A DNA stretch of 64,000 nt from Chromobacterium violaceum ATCC 12472 (GTDB lineage Bacteria; Pseudomonadota; Gammaproteobacteria; Burkholderiales; Chromobacteriaceae): assembly GCF_000007705.1 (NCBI RefSeq), contig NC_005085.1, forward strand, positions 2,613,752 through 2,677,751, written 5' to 3'. Within the stretch, counting starts at the first letter, position 1, and every line of letters starts with the position of its first letter. The translations under genes and the position numbers were made by a program. Below, one piece after another: positions 7,201 to 14,762 of this stretch. Below the pieces are notes generated by a model. That model searched no databases, had not been told where the DNA came from, and saw nothing but the letters and a program-made list of their open reading frames with translations.

Positions 7201-8710
7201 CTGTCTCAGGGCTTGTCCGTTGAGCTAGGACGGTATCTTCATGCATGAATATTTTTCGTGGATCATATAGCGCGCATGGCCAGCTATCAAATGCCGCCAC
7301 GGAATCATGCACATACTCTTCAAAGAACTCGATAATGTATTTAGGCAACGGATTCGGATTGGTCCAAGCACTGTAAATGAGTTCCTCATAATCCGTCCTT
7401 GGCCGATCGACGTTTTCATTGCCTATGCGCTCATAAGGTTCTTTGATGAAGGGAATGCGATTTGCAAGACGCTTATGCTCTGTAACCAGCTCTTTGCCCT
7501 GCCCTGTCGCATCCTTCATATTGCGACTAGCCCACAGCTTTTCATTTTTCTCGACCTTGATGCGTTCCGCTGGAGCGGATAAGCACGCGGAACAGTCAGC
7601 CTCTTTTGCTAATCCAGAGAAAAGTCGAGTTTTATCGCCACTGCGTTCCACATCTGCATGCCACCTAAAGAATACCGGTCGATGTGCCAATATCAATGAA
7701 ACCAAGTTATCTTCTTTGGCTTTCGCATCCGATGTTTTTTTTGCACCTATCGGAGCTTTTACATACTCCATATAAGATTTATATTTTTCGACGAGCTCCA
7801 CCCGATTTTCGGGTGTGAATTCGCCCCTATACTCTTTTGTCATCTCCGTAAGCGACTGCAATCCAACGCCTGCTTTTAGCGCCTCTAAATACATCTCCCG
7901 CAGAGGAATTTTGGTGTATTCCAGACTGCGGCCTTGCTCGTTCGGGTAATAGCCGCCGCCTACATCAGAATGCACACCGGGATAGACAACTTCTTCACTA
8001 TTGTCGGGATATTTGTTTTTGTATTGGATGGAGTCCAACGGGAAGGCTTTGCGGACTTCATGCGCGGCGACGAGATGGACGCAGCGTTTTACAGCGGACG
8101 GCACGCGCAAGTCTTTGGCCCAATCCGCGTGCAACTGCGGCCCGCCCACCGAGGCCACAGTATCAAACAGGCCGAGAAAGCCGATTTCCAAGGGAACAGT
8201 CATGCCGTATACGAATGCTCGGGCAAGTGTTGCCCCGCGCGAGAAACCAATTACATCCACCCGGAGCATTTTGATATGCGCAATGGCCGTTGTGTAATTC
8301 CTGCCTAATGTCTTCTCAATAAAAAGGATGGCGTCCTTCAGGCGCATATCGCCACCCTTGCCGAAACCGGCACCCATATTGCCGCCTTTGTCTACGCCAA
8401 CTTCGGGATTGTCCTTGGGTTCGTATAAAGTGCCAACGCCAGTGATGTAGCGGGGATAGTATTCTTTACCTCTGTCGTCGTAGGCGGTCAGAAATAAGCG
8501 GGCCACATTGGACTTATTATCCGGCGAGGTATTCAGATTGTTCATTGTGCCATCAAAAAAGATGGTGAATTTCGGAAAGAACTTACATTCAATTTTCTCT
8601 TTCCAAGTTTCGCCACCGATTTCGCACGACAATCTAGCCATTTTGGCGGCTTTATGTGCAGCTAATAATGCCTGATCGTCGATGTAAGCACCCGCTTGCC
8701 TGAGAGTCAT
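7187..8710 (-). CDS. Tle1-like T6SS phospholipase effector (DUF2235)
   Basis: 507 residues of the DUF2235 alpha/beta-hydrolase family, the family of Tle1 type VI lipase effectors. Visible motifs: FFDGTMNN (51-58), nucleophile elbow GFSRGA (S157), GLFDTVAS with a likely catalytic Asp, and VHSDVGGGY with the likely His. Tle1 enzymes attack phospholipids in the periplasm of rival cells. There is no signal peptide, as expected for a T6SS cargo. A DUF3304 lipoprotein gene precedes it with no gap and another lipoprotein gene overlaps its end. No vgrG or hcp is in the window, so its carrier must lie elsewhere. Confidence 0.87.
   Translation of the reverse strand: MTLRQAGAYIDDQALLAAHKAAKMARLSCEIGGETWKEKIECKFFPKFTIFFDGTMNNLNTSPDNKSNVARLFLTAYDDRGKEYYPRYITGVGTLYEPKDNPEVGVDKGGNMGAGFGKGGDMRLKDAILFIEKTLGRNYTTAIAHIKMLRVDVIGFSRGATLARAFVYGMTVPLEIGFLGLFDTVASVGGPQLHADWAKDLRVPSAVKRCVHLVAAHEVRKAFPLDSIQYKNKYPDNSEEVVYPGVHSDVGGGYYPNEQGRSLEYTKIPLREMYLEALKAGVGLQSLTEMTKEYRGEFTPENRVELVEKYKSYMEYVKAPIGAKKTSDAKAKEDNLVSLILAHRPVFFRWHADVERSGDKTRLFSGLAKEADCSACLSAPAERIKVEKNEKLWASRNMKDATGQGKELVTEHKRLANRIPFIKEPYERIGNENVDRPRTDYEELIYSAWTNPNPLPKYIIEFFEEYVHDSVAAFDSWPCALYDPRKIFMHEDTVLAQRTSPETDAIA
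7497..7504 (-). other. KOPS-like octamer (CCCTGCCC on +) pointing toward dif
   Basis: First such octamer right of dif, and in the opposite orientation to those on the left, so again directed at dif. It lies inside the phospholipase gene. Further copies in the same orientation are at 19466, 23990, 47852, 51849, 52917 and 55023. Confidence 0.5.
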
Positions 8711-9229
8711 CTACTTATCCCTGCAATCGTATTCGTTAGCGTATTTTAATTCAACCTTTTCAAGGTCTCTGATTACTACGCACATCACATCTTCGCTATT
8801 TATATGATCATTCGGGATAATGCGTGGCAATCTCTGAGGCAATCTGGCTGTTACTATTTTTTTTACTGGAGGAATTAAAACCTTTCCTTCTATAAAATTC
8901 TGATCAGGACCCATGACAGGCGGCTCGGATACAGAGTGCCAATTCAGCTCAATCTTCACTGGCTTCTTCAAGTCGGTTATGTTGAAACAACACATAGAAC
9001 CGCCCGTGCCTGGCTTTCCATCTTTTGCGGCCGCCGGGGCTCCGCCTCCATTAACCCCATCATCCAAACGGAAGAACACCGCCCGATTAACATAGTTTGC
9101 AGAATAGACACTCAAGCCAATGCCATTCCTCAGGTAAGGATCATTGGATTCCGCTGCATTGGTGGTGGCGCAGGAGGTCAAGACAAAGGCCAGCAATATG
9201 CTGGCCAGGAGGAAGGAGATTTGTTTCAT
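8711..9229 (-). CDS. DUF3304-type lipoprotein, probable Tle1 immunity protein
   Basis: 172 residues with signal peptide and lipobox (LLAFVLTSC, Cys19). The mature part has VYSANYVNRAVFFRLDD, GGSMCCFNIT and a C-terminal CVVIRDLEKVELKYAN, the pattern I associate with DUF3304 lipoproteins, which commonly accompany Tle1 effectors as periplasmic immunity proteins. It immediately precedes the lipase gene with no gap, so lipase and protector would be made together. First gene of the operon. Confidence 0.75.
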   Translation of the reverse strand: MKQISFLLASILLAFVLTSCATTNAAESNDPYLRNGIGLSVYSANYVNRAVFFRLDDGVNGGGAPAAAKDGKPGTGGSMCCFNITDLKKPVKIELNWHSVSEPPVMGPDQNFIEGKVLIPPVKKIVTARLPQRLPRIIPNDHINSEDVMCVVIRDLEKVELKYANEYDCRDK

Positions 9230-9334
9230 TGTCTTATAGTTGAGGCAGTTATAAGCAAGCTAGCACCATACCACAATGCCGCATTCGTGCACCTGTCCTT
9301 TTGTGAATGACGAACAGGCGGTTTGGCTAGGCCG

Positions 9335-9406
9335 CTACCGCACATTCTTGATCAAGTACACAAGCAACACCGGCAGGCCGACGGCTGCAATCACGAGGCA
9401 TAAGGG
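9335..9406 (-). pseudogene. Filamentous-phage inner-membrane protein fragment
   Basis: A stop-bounded fragment encodes a hydrophobic tail IAAVGLPVLLVYLIKNVR followed by TAG, with no start. In filamentous phages of Neisseriales a small DUF2523-type membrane protein gene follows the adsorption-protein gene; this order is matched by the adjacent fragment. Judged a remnant. Confidence 0.4.
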
Positions 9407-9426
9407 TCACTAATAGCATTCCATTC

Positions 9427-9612
9427 CTACCCGCTTCCCTTGATGAAGTAGGCGCGGATGGCGCTGGCGTACTTGCAGAACCATTCGAACGAGTACGAGA
9501 AGTGCTGGCCGCTGCTCAGCGTGAATTCGTAGTTCGGCGGACAGGTCGCCGGCATGGAAAAGCTTTTCGGGGTGAAGACGACTTCGCGCGCGAGCGCGGT
9601 CTCCCGAGCCGG
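9427..9612 (-). pseudogene. Filamentous-phage minor coat/TspB-like protein, C-terminal fragment
   Basis: Sixty-one codons bounded by stops. They read through VVFTPKSFSMPATCPP, NYEFTLSSGQHFSYSFEWF and CKYASAIRAYFIKGSG before TAG. The paired Cys, the F-x-L...S-x-S segment and the closing C-x-x-A-x-x-IR resemble the C-terminus of TspB/pIII-like adsorption proteins of Neisseria-type filamentous phages. No start codon or N-terminal part remains. It lies upstream, on the same strand, of the hydrophobic fragment above, as in an intact phage. Confidence 0.45.
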
Positions 9613-9652
9613 TCATTGATACCCTGCGGAGGATCTAGTTCGCACATTTTTC

Positions 9653-9687
9653 TTGACCGGAGTTTTTATTTCCATAAATATGGAAAT
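9653..9687 (+). promoter_or_regulatory. arsR promoter with overlapping ArsR operator
   Basis: TTGACC (9653-9658), 16 nt, TAAATA (9675-9680). A perfect inverted repeat ATTTCCAT-AAAT-ATGGAAAT spans 9668-9687, covering the -10 box and ending at the base before the ATG. This is the expected layout for autorepression by an ArsR/SmtB protein that releases DNA on binding arsenite. Confidence 0.72.
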
Positions 9688-10020
9688 ATGGAAATGAAAA
9701 GTGCTGTCACGCTCTTGGCCGCCTTGGCGCAGGACACTCGCCTAGCGATTTATCGACTTCTGGTTCAGCAAGGCCCTGAAGGCCTGGCAGTCGGCCAGAT
9801 CGGAGAACGGCTTGCTGTGGCTAATGCCACGCTGTCCTTTCATTTGAAGGAGCTATCTCATGCCGGGCTGATTTTGTCCCGCCAAGAGGGGCGCTTTATC
9901 TACTACTCAGCCAACTACGAGCAGATGAACGCCTTGCTAGGTTTTCTGACCGAAAACTGTTGTCGCGGCGAAACCTGCACGCCAGCAAACAATGTGCCGC
10001 CCTGCGATGGCACTTGCTGA
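9688..10020 (+). CDS. arsR: ArsR-family arsenite-responsive repressor
   Basis: 110 residues from ATG 9688 (MEMKSAV); the longer open frame back to 9502 crosses the promoter and phage debris and is rejected. Winged-helix pattern: LLAALAQDTRLAIYRLL, then IGERLAVANATLSFHLKELSHAGLI (recognition helix about 50-65), then the wing RQEGRFIYYS. The C-terminal ENCCRGETC supplies clustered cysteines that could bind As(III). First gene of arsR-arsC-acr3. The ATG sits about 8 nt after the -10, so the message may be almost leaderless. Confidence 0.9.
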   Translation: MEMKSAVTLLAALAQDTRLAIYRLLVQQGPEGLAVGQIGERLAVANATLSFHLKELSHAGLILSRQEGRFIYYSANYEQMNALLGFLTENCCRGETCTPANNVPPCDGTC

Positions 10021-10036
10021 AAGAGGCGAACTCATC

Positions 10037-10531
10037 ATGAATCAACCTACGGCAAATGTGCTGTTCTTATGCACGGGCAATTCCTGCCGCTCCATCCTGG
10101 CTGAAGCAGTTTTTAACCACCTAGCACCGGCTGGCTGGCATGCGATGAGCGCCGGAAGCCAACCGACAGGCCAAGTTCATCCTCGCTCGCTGGCTTTGCT
10201 AACGCGAGAAGGAATTGCCACCGATGGCTACCGCAGCAAATCCTGGGATGATCTGCCGGTTACGCCGGATATCGTGATTACGGTATGCGCCAGCGCTGCC
10301 GGCGAGACCTGTCCCGTGTTCCTGGGACCGGCGCTGCGCAGCCATTGGGGTGTAGACGATCCGGCGCACGCGAAAGGCAGCAATGAGGAAATTGATGCCG
10401 CCTTTCTGGCGGCCTATCGCATCCTGCGGGCGCGAATTGAGGCTTTTCTAGCGTTGCCATTGGATACGCTGCGCGAAGATCCGCTTCGTCTCAAGACAGA
10501 GCTGGAGCGCATCGGCACGCTACACCGCTGA
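10037..10531 (+). CDS. arsC: Arsenate reductase, low-molecular-weight phosphatase type
   Basis: 164 residues starting at MNQPTAN (ATG 10037); the upstream extension to 9992 overlaps arsR. The N-terminal LFLCTGNSCRS is the CX5R phosphate/arsenate loop of the thioredoxin-coupled or LMW-PTP-like ArsC class. Other cysteines (ITVCASAAGETC) sit where the redox relay Cys lie in this class. It reduces As(V) to As(III) in the cytoplasm for export by the next gene, which starts 46 nt downstream. Confidence 0.92.
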   Translation: MNQPTANVLFLCTGNSCRSILAEAVFNHLAPAGWHAMSAGSQPTGQVHPRSLALLTREGIATDGYRSKSWDDLPVTPDIVITVCASAAGETCPVFLGPALRSHWGVDDPAHAKGSNEEIDAAFLAAYRILRARIEAFLALPLDTLREDPLRLKTELERIGTLHR

Positions 10532-10577
10532 GTCAGCCCTCACGGCGTCACATACCCTCTATTTTGCGGAGAATGGC

Positions 10578-11654
10578 ATGTCCTCCCCTTCTGAAGTCGC
10601 CGGCGCCAGCACCGCCAGCACATCTCTGAATCTGTTTGAACGCTATCTGACAGCCTGGGTCGCCATCTGCATCGTGATCGGAATCGGCCTAGGGCAGTTC
10701 TTCCCTTCCGCATTCCACATGATTGCTGGTTTGGAAATCGCCCAGGTCAATTTTCCGGTCGGCCTGCTGATTTGGGTGATGATTATCCCGATGCTGTTGA
10801 AAATCGACTTCGGCGCGCTGGATCAAGTCAAGGCGCACACGAAAGGCATCGGCGTTACCTTGTTCATCAACTGGATGGTGAAGCCGTTCTCGATGGCCTT
10901 TCTGGCCTGGCTGTTCATTCGGGTTTTGTTTGCGCCGCTTTTGCCGGCTGAGCAGTTGGACAGCTATATTGCTGGCCTGATCCTACTAGCGGCTGCGCCA
11001 TGCACCGCCATGGTGTTTGTCTGGAGTCGGCTGACTGACGGCGATCCGTATTTCACGCTATCCCAAGTCGCACTGAACGACCTGATTATGGTGTTCGCCT
11101 TCGCGCCACTGGTAGGCCTGCTGCTGGGTGTCTCCAACATCACCGTGCCGTGGGCCACGCTGCTGACTTCTGTAGGTCTATACATCGTGGTGCCGGTGCT
11201 GATCGCGCAGGCCATTCGCAAGACACTGCTGAGCAAAGGCCAAGCGGTATTTGATGCCACGTTGCATCGCATCCAGCCATGGTCGATCACGGCGCTATTG
11301 CTGACCTTGGTGCTACTGTTTGCCTTCCAAGGCAACGCCATCCTGCGACAACCCTTGGTGATCGCCCTGCTAGCCGTGCCTATTCTGATTCAGGTGTTCT
11401 TCAATTCAGCATTGGCCTACTGGCTCAATCACCGCGTCGGAGAAAAGCACTCAGTAGCCTGCCCATCCGCCCTGATCGGCGCTTCCAACTTCTTTGAGCT
11501 GGCTGTGGCGGCAGCGATCAGCCTGTTCGGCTTCCAGTCGGGCGCGGCCCTGGCTACGGTGGTTGGTGTACTGATCGAGGTGCCGGTAATGCTGCTGGTC
11601 GTCCACGTTGTTAATGCGAGCAAAGGGTGGTACGAGAGGAGCGCATCGGGTTAG
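10578..11654 (+). CDS. acr3: ACR3-family arsenite efflux permease
   Basis: 358 residues with about ten membrane segments. Typical ACR3 features: NFPVGLLIWVMIIPMLLKIDF near the N-terminus, LAAAPCTAMVFVWSRLTDGDP with the conserved Cys, and GASNFFELAVA near the end. It exports As(OH)3/arsenite across the inner membrane. Co-transcribed with arsR and arsC. Often labelled arsB in databases although unrelated to true ArsB. Confidence 0.93.
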   Translation: MSSPSEVAGASTASTSLNLFERYLTAWVAICIVIGIGLGQFFPSAFHMIAGLEIAQVNFPVGLLIWVMIIPMLLKIDFGALDQVKAHTKGIGVTLFINWMVKPFSMAFLAWLFIRVLFAPLLPAEQLDSYIAGLILLAAAPCTAMVFVWSRLTDGDPYFTLSQVALNDLIMVFAFAPLVGLLLGVSNITVPWATLLTSVGLYIVVPVLIAQAIRKTLLSKGQAVFDATLHRIQPWSITALLLTLVLLFAFQGNAILRQPLVIALLAVPILIQVFFNSALAYWLNHRVGEKHSVACPSALIGASNFFELAVAAAISLFGFQSGAALATVVGVLIEVPVMLLVVHVVNASKGWYERSASG

Positions 11655-11713
11655 TGGCTCGATTGCTGGAACGCCTTCCTGGGCAGTACCGCGCGGCTTT
11701 TTTAGAATATCTC

Positions 11714-11731
11714 GCACTACTTCGGTGCGAC
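11714..11731 (+). terminator. Possible weak stem-loop after the ars operon
   Basis: TCGCAC...GTGCGA around 11714-11731, 60 nt after acr3. There is no downstream T-run; T-rich sequence lies before the stem instead. A tentative call. Confidence 0.3.
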
Positions 11732-11768
11732 GCAATTGGGCCTTCGGGCGTTGGATCAAGCTCATCCG

Positions 11769-12685
11769 TTAGTCTGCAACGCCTGCATGGCGTGCATTGC
11801 CAATGTTGGCTTGAAAAAACTCAAGCGCCTTCTCGCCAAGCTCTTTGTGGAAGGCTATGCGGTCAAATCCTGGCGCGTCGACGCAGAGCTCAGGCGCATC
11901 TTTCTCCAATGCTTCAGGGCAAGGCGCAAGAAAGGCAAAATGCGCCGAACCGGACACAAGGTGAAATTCTGGCCTGATGGGAAGCGCATTGGCTAGTGCA
12001 GGAACAGTTTCCGGTAATACGCCGTCACCGCCATGTTGTGAAGCCCAGAGCTGAATGGGCGCTTTTACACTTTTCAGACTGTCTGCTGTTGGAAACTCGT
12101 TGAGCGGGTCCGCAATGATGTAGGCTTTGATCCGCGCATCGTGAGTCCATGGCCCCTTGGGGACCTGTTTTCGCCGGAGCTGTGCGCACATGGGAAGATT
12201 CAGGTCCGCACAGGGGACATTGGCGTTAAGAAAATCTGGATTGCCGCCCGCCAATACAAGCCCGGTATAGCCTCCGCGCGAAAAACCGAAAAAGCCTATC
12301 GATGCATGGTCGATTTTTGGCGCGTCCGGCGCCTCGCTCAGCAAGTAGTCGATCAACCGCTTTATGTCGACCGGACGCTCCACGAACTCGGACAGTTCGG
12401 CCGCGTGGCTCATATCCGAGAACGTATCGCCGGGATGGTTAATGGCCACCACGATAAAACCCGCATCAGCCAGCCGCTCGGCAAGATCGTGGTGGCTAAG
12501 AAAAGACCCTCCATGGCCATAGGCCCGATGGGTACTTCTTGCGCACTCACGGCGCATGGCGTCCACACCATCGCCTTGAGCGCCGGGCCATTTGCATCGG
12601 CTGGGACTTGAGCAAACTTAATTCCTGCCGCATGTGTGATCGCCGTGTACAGACAGAATAACACCGTCAAGACCAATGCTCTCAT
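11769..12685 (-). pseudogene. Decayed secreted alpha/beta hydrolase (dienelactone-hydrolase family)
   Basis: Two frames together make one broken gene. The 5' frame begins at ATG 12685 with a signal peptide (MRALVLTVLFCLYTAITHA) and runs to EVPIGP; the 3' frame carries YGHGGSFLSHHDL, the nucleophile elbow GFSRGG and GSAHFAFL, ending at 11769. Near 12530 the frame changes, and the ~20 residues that normally end in a strand plus SHG are missing, so this is a frameshifting deletion rather than a single-base error. The 265-aa frame alone lacks the export signal and the oxyanion-hole strand. Convergent with acr3. Confidence 0.72.
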
Positions 12686-12999
12686 GTGGGTGCCCATCCA
12701 ATTAGTCAAAATTATTTATTGAAAGATACCTTTGGGTGCTGTTGCGTAAGTCCTGGATAGGGTGAGCTCCCCTTTCTCAAATAGATTATCGAGTTTTCAC
12801 CGTCTTGCCACAACTTGTGGATTATCCGCGCGTTGCATGGGCATGGCGGGCAGCTCTGTAAGCGGCCCGCTTTGAACGGGAAATTTATTGGGTTTGATCC
12901 CGGCTTGTCGACATCCGGGTCCATTTGGCCGCCGATGAAACGGGACGGCAGCCAGGCACGACCAACCACGCAGGCATCGAGTTTTACCCGGGCATGGCG
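12686..12999. other. Intergenic region, possible insertion-sequence scar
   Basis: About 310 nt with no convincing gene. GGGTGCTGTTGCGTAAGTC at 12734-12752 resembles the terminal inverted repeat of IS5-group elements (GGCTTTGTTGCATAAATC type), but no transposase or partner end is present. Confidence 0.35.
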
Positions 13000-14067
13000 T
13001 CAGAAGCCACCGGCGATCAGCAATGCGAAAACGCCGTACAGGCCGCCGACCGCCACCAATGCACGGCCATCGACCGCGCCGCGTCGGAAATTGAACCAGA
13101 GAATGGCGATAGCCAAGGCCGTGACCGCGCCGGCGGCCAGCAAAGAGGCGTCGAGCAGCCAGGGGGTGAAGAAGAGCCCCAGCGCGCTGGGTATCGTGGC
13201 CTGAATCATCATTGCGCCGGAAATATTGGCCAAGGCCAGGCGCTCCTTGCCTTGGCGCACCCAGATAAGGGCATTCATGATTTCCGGCAGTTCTGTCGCC
13301 ACAGGACTAAGCAACAAGGCGGTCAGGTGCGCCGGCCAGCCGATGGCCAAACCGATGGCTTCCAGCTGCGCCACGAAGGTGTGGGAAGCCAGGCCGATGG
13401 CGATCAAGGCCAGCAGCGTCTGCAACAGCGGCCAGCCCAAAGAGGACTCATCAGCCGAGGGCCGGATTTTCAAGGGCTCAAGCGCCTCCTCGTCCTCCGA
13501 GGTTTCCGCATCGCGTACCTCGCGCCAGACATAGGCGGCATAAGCGGCCAAGAACACCAGGCCCAGCCAGGGCTTGATGGTGAAGGCGAACAGCCCCAGT
13601 GCGACCTTGAGCGCGAACACGCCGAAAAACGCCGCCTGGTCCCGGCTCAGCCGGACGTGGTCGGCCTGCGTCTGCCCATGGCCGCGGCCCAGGCGCTTGC
13701 GATTCGCCAGAAGGGTCAGCCCGACCACCGCATAGGCAAGCGTGGCAAGCACCAGGGGGCCGCCCATGGCCGCCCCGACGCCAAGGTCGCGTTGCTCCGG
13801 CGTGCTGCCGAACGCTACCGCCATCAGCGTCACCGCGCATTCAGGCAGCGCGGTGCCAAATGCGGCAAGCACCGATCCTATGGCGGTGGCGCCCAGGTTC
13901 AAGCGACGGCCCAGCCATTCAATGCCGTTGACGAAATATTCACAGGAGGCGTAGATCGCGCCGGCGGAGAGGAAAAACAGAACAAACGTGACAAACATGA
14001 AAGCCATCCAGCCGGGCAAGCGAAAACCGATGGCGCGCCATGCGGCTTGCCCGGCTGGCAAACGCAT
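13000..14067 (-). CDS. Sodium/calcium exchanger family (CaCA) membrane protein
   Basis: 355 residues from MRLPAG; MAFMF (14007) is another possible start, and neither has a clear SD. Two alpha-repeats define the family: GSVLAAFGTALPECAVTL near the N-terminus and LLLSPVATELPEIMNALIW in the second half, each with the acidic ion-binding residue. About ten membrane segments, with an acidic cytoplasmic loop (ETSEDEEALEPLK) between the halves. It probably exchanges Ca2+ or another cation for Na+/H+. The long + strand frame at 12925-14121 is its antisense shadow. Confidence 0.85.
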   Translation of the reverse strand: MRLPAGQAAWRAIGFRLPGWMAFMFVTFVLFFLSAGAIYASCEYFVNGIEWLGRRLNLGATAIGSVLAAFGTALPECAVTLMAVAFGSTPEQRDLGVGAAMGGPLVLATLAYAVVGLTLLANRKRLGRGHGQTQADHVRLSRDQAAFFGVFALKVALGLFAFTIKPWLGLVFLAAYAAYVWREVRDAETSEDEEALEPLKIRPSADESSLGWPLLQTLLALIAIGLASHTFVAQLEAIGLAIGWPAHLTALLLSPVATELPEIMNALIWVRQGKERLALANISGAMMIQATIPSALGLFFTPWLLDASLLAAGAVTALAIAILWFNFRRGAVDGRALVAVGGLYGVFALLIAGGF

Positions 14068-14291
14068 CGCGGCCAAAGGTCTTGCCTGACTTGCCTTGCG
14101 GTTAAGCGCAATACAAGCTGACCACGCCATGAGGCGTGAGGCCTCAAGTTTGTTGACGTGGACTTCCCGGGCTGGCCGGGAAAGGCTACTCCCCAATGAC
14201 TGAGCGACAGATACTATCAGCTGATTGACTCGGCGGCCAGACACCGGCGATTGATCAACCACAGACTTCCCTGGATGATGATCGAAGAGGT

Positions 14292-14310
14292 AAAATGACA
14301 AAGTCATTTT
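14292..14310. repeat. Inverted repeat upstream of secreted protein gene
   Basis: AAAATGAC-AAA-GTCATTTT, a perfect 8-bp inverted repeat 13 nt before the ATG of the next gene. Could be an operator or a small hairpin. Confidence 0.4.
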
Positions 14311-14323
14311 TCGGACGGGCGTC

Positions 14324-14722
14324 ATGCGGTCAAAAATCTTGTTGGCATCAACCATCGCGTTGCTCAGCAGCCATGTCGGCGCGCAAGTCCTGGAATGCGT
14401 CGGCGGCGGCAGGGTTGAATTCACCAATGCAACCGAGTGCCCCAGTGGTTTCAAACCCAAGCGCGCCTTGCAGCTCAACGAGAACTACCCGCCTCCGCCG
14501 CCGGCTCGCGCCCATCCCTACAGCAGCCCCCAACCCGTCTACACGCGCCCTATCATTGCCCAGAGTCCCCTGCCTGCGCAGCCGTCATGCGAAACGCTGC
14601 GCTCATGGCGCGACTACTACATGGCCCAGATGGAGCCAAAGAACAACTCCACCATCCAAGACCTGTTCACCAAGCTGCGCGACGTGCAGGACAAGATGAA
14701 CCGCCAGGGTTGCCGCATCTAA
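14324..14722 (+). CDS. Small secreted Cys/Pro-rich protein, unknown function
   Basis: 132 residues with a signal peptide (MRSKILLASTIALLSSHVGAQ). The mature protein begins VLECVGGGRVEFTNATECPSG, a short beta segment with a likely disulfide that resembles DUF4124-type domains. A proline-rich linker (YPPPPPARAHPYSSPQP) follows, then a helical end with two more Cys (CETLRSW, NRQGC). Probably periplasmic. No operon partners; convergent with the RHS toxin gene. Confidence 0.7.
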   Translation: MRSKILLASTIALLSSHVGAQVLECVGGGRVEFTNATECPSGFKPKRALQLNENYPPPPPARAHPYSSPQPVYTRPIIAQSPLPAQPSCETLRSWRDYYMAQMEPKNNSTIQDLFTKLRDVQDKMNRQGCRI

Positions 14723-14762
14723 AGCCTGGCTTGAAAAGATGGCGCCGGTCTTGCCGGGAAAA

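Noticed and set aside
9637-9647. Possible second dif arm AGTTCGCACAT
   Set aside because: Only the XerC-like half is partly matched and there is no XerD arm. Too weak to call a prophage attachment end.
9502-9687. N-terminal extension of ArsR
   Set aside because: It crosses the promoter, the operator and phage debris. MEMKSAV at 9688 gives a normal ArsR.
12925-14121. Long + strand open frame (398 codons)
   Set aside because: Antisense to the CaCA exchanger; Gln/Arg/Gly-rich with no family features. A shadow of GC-rich third-position bias.
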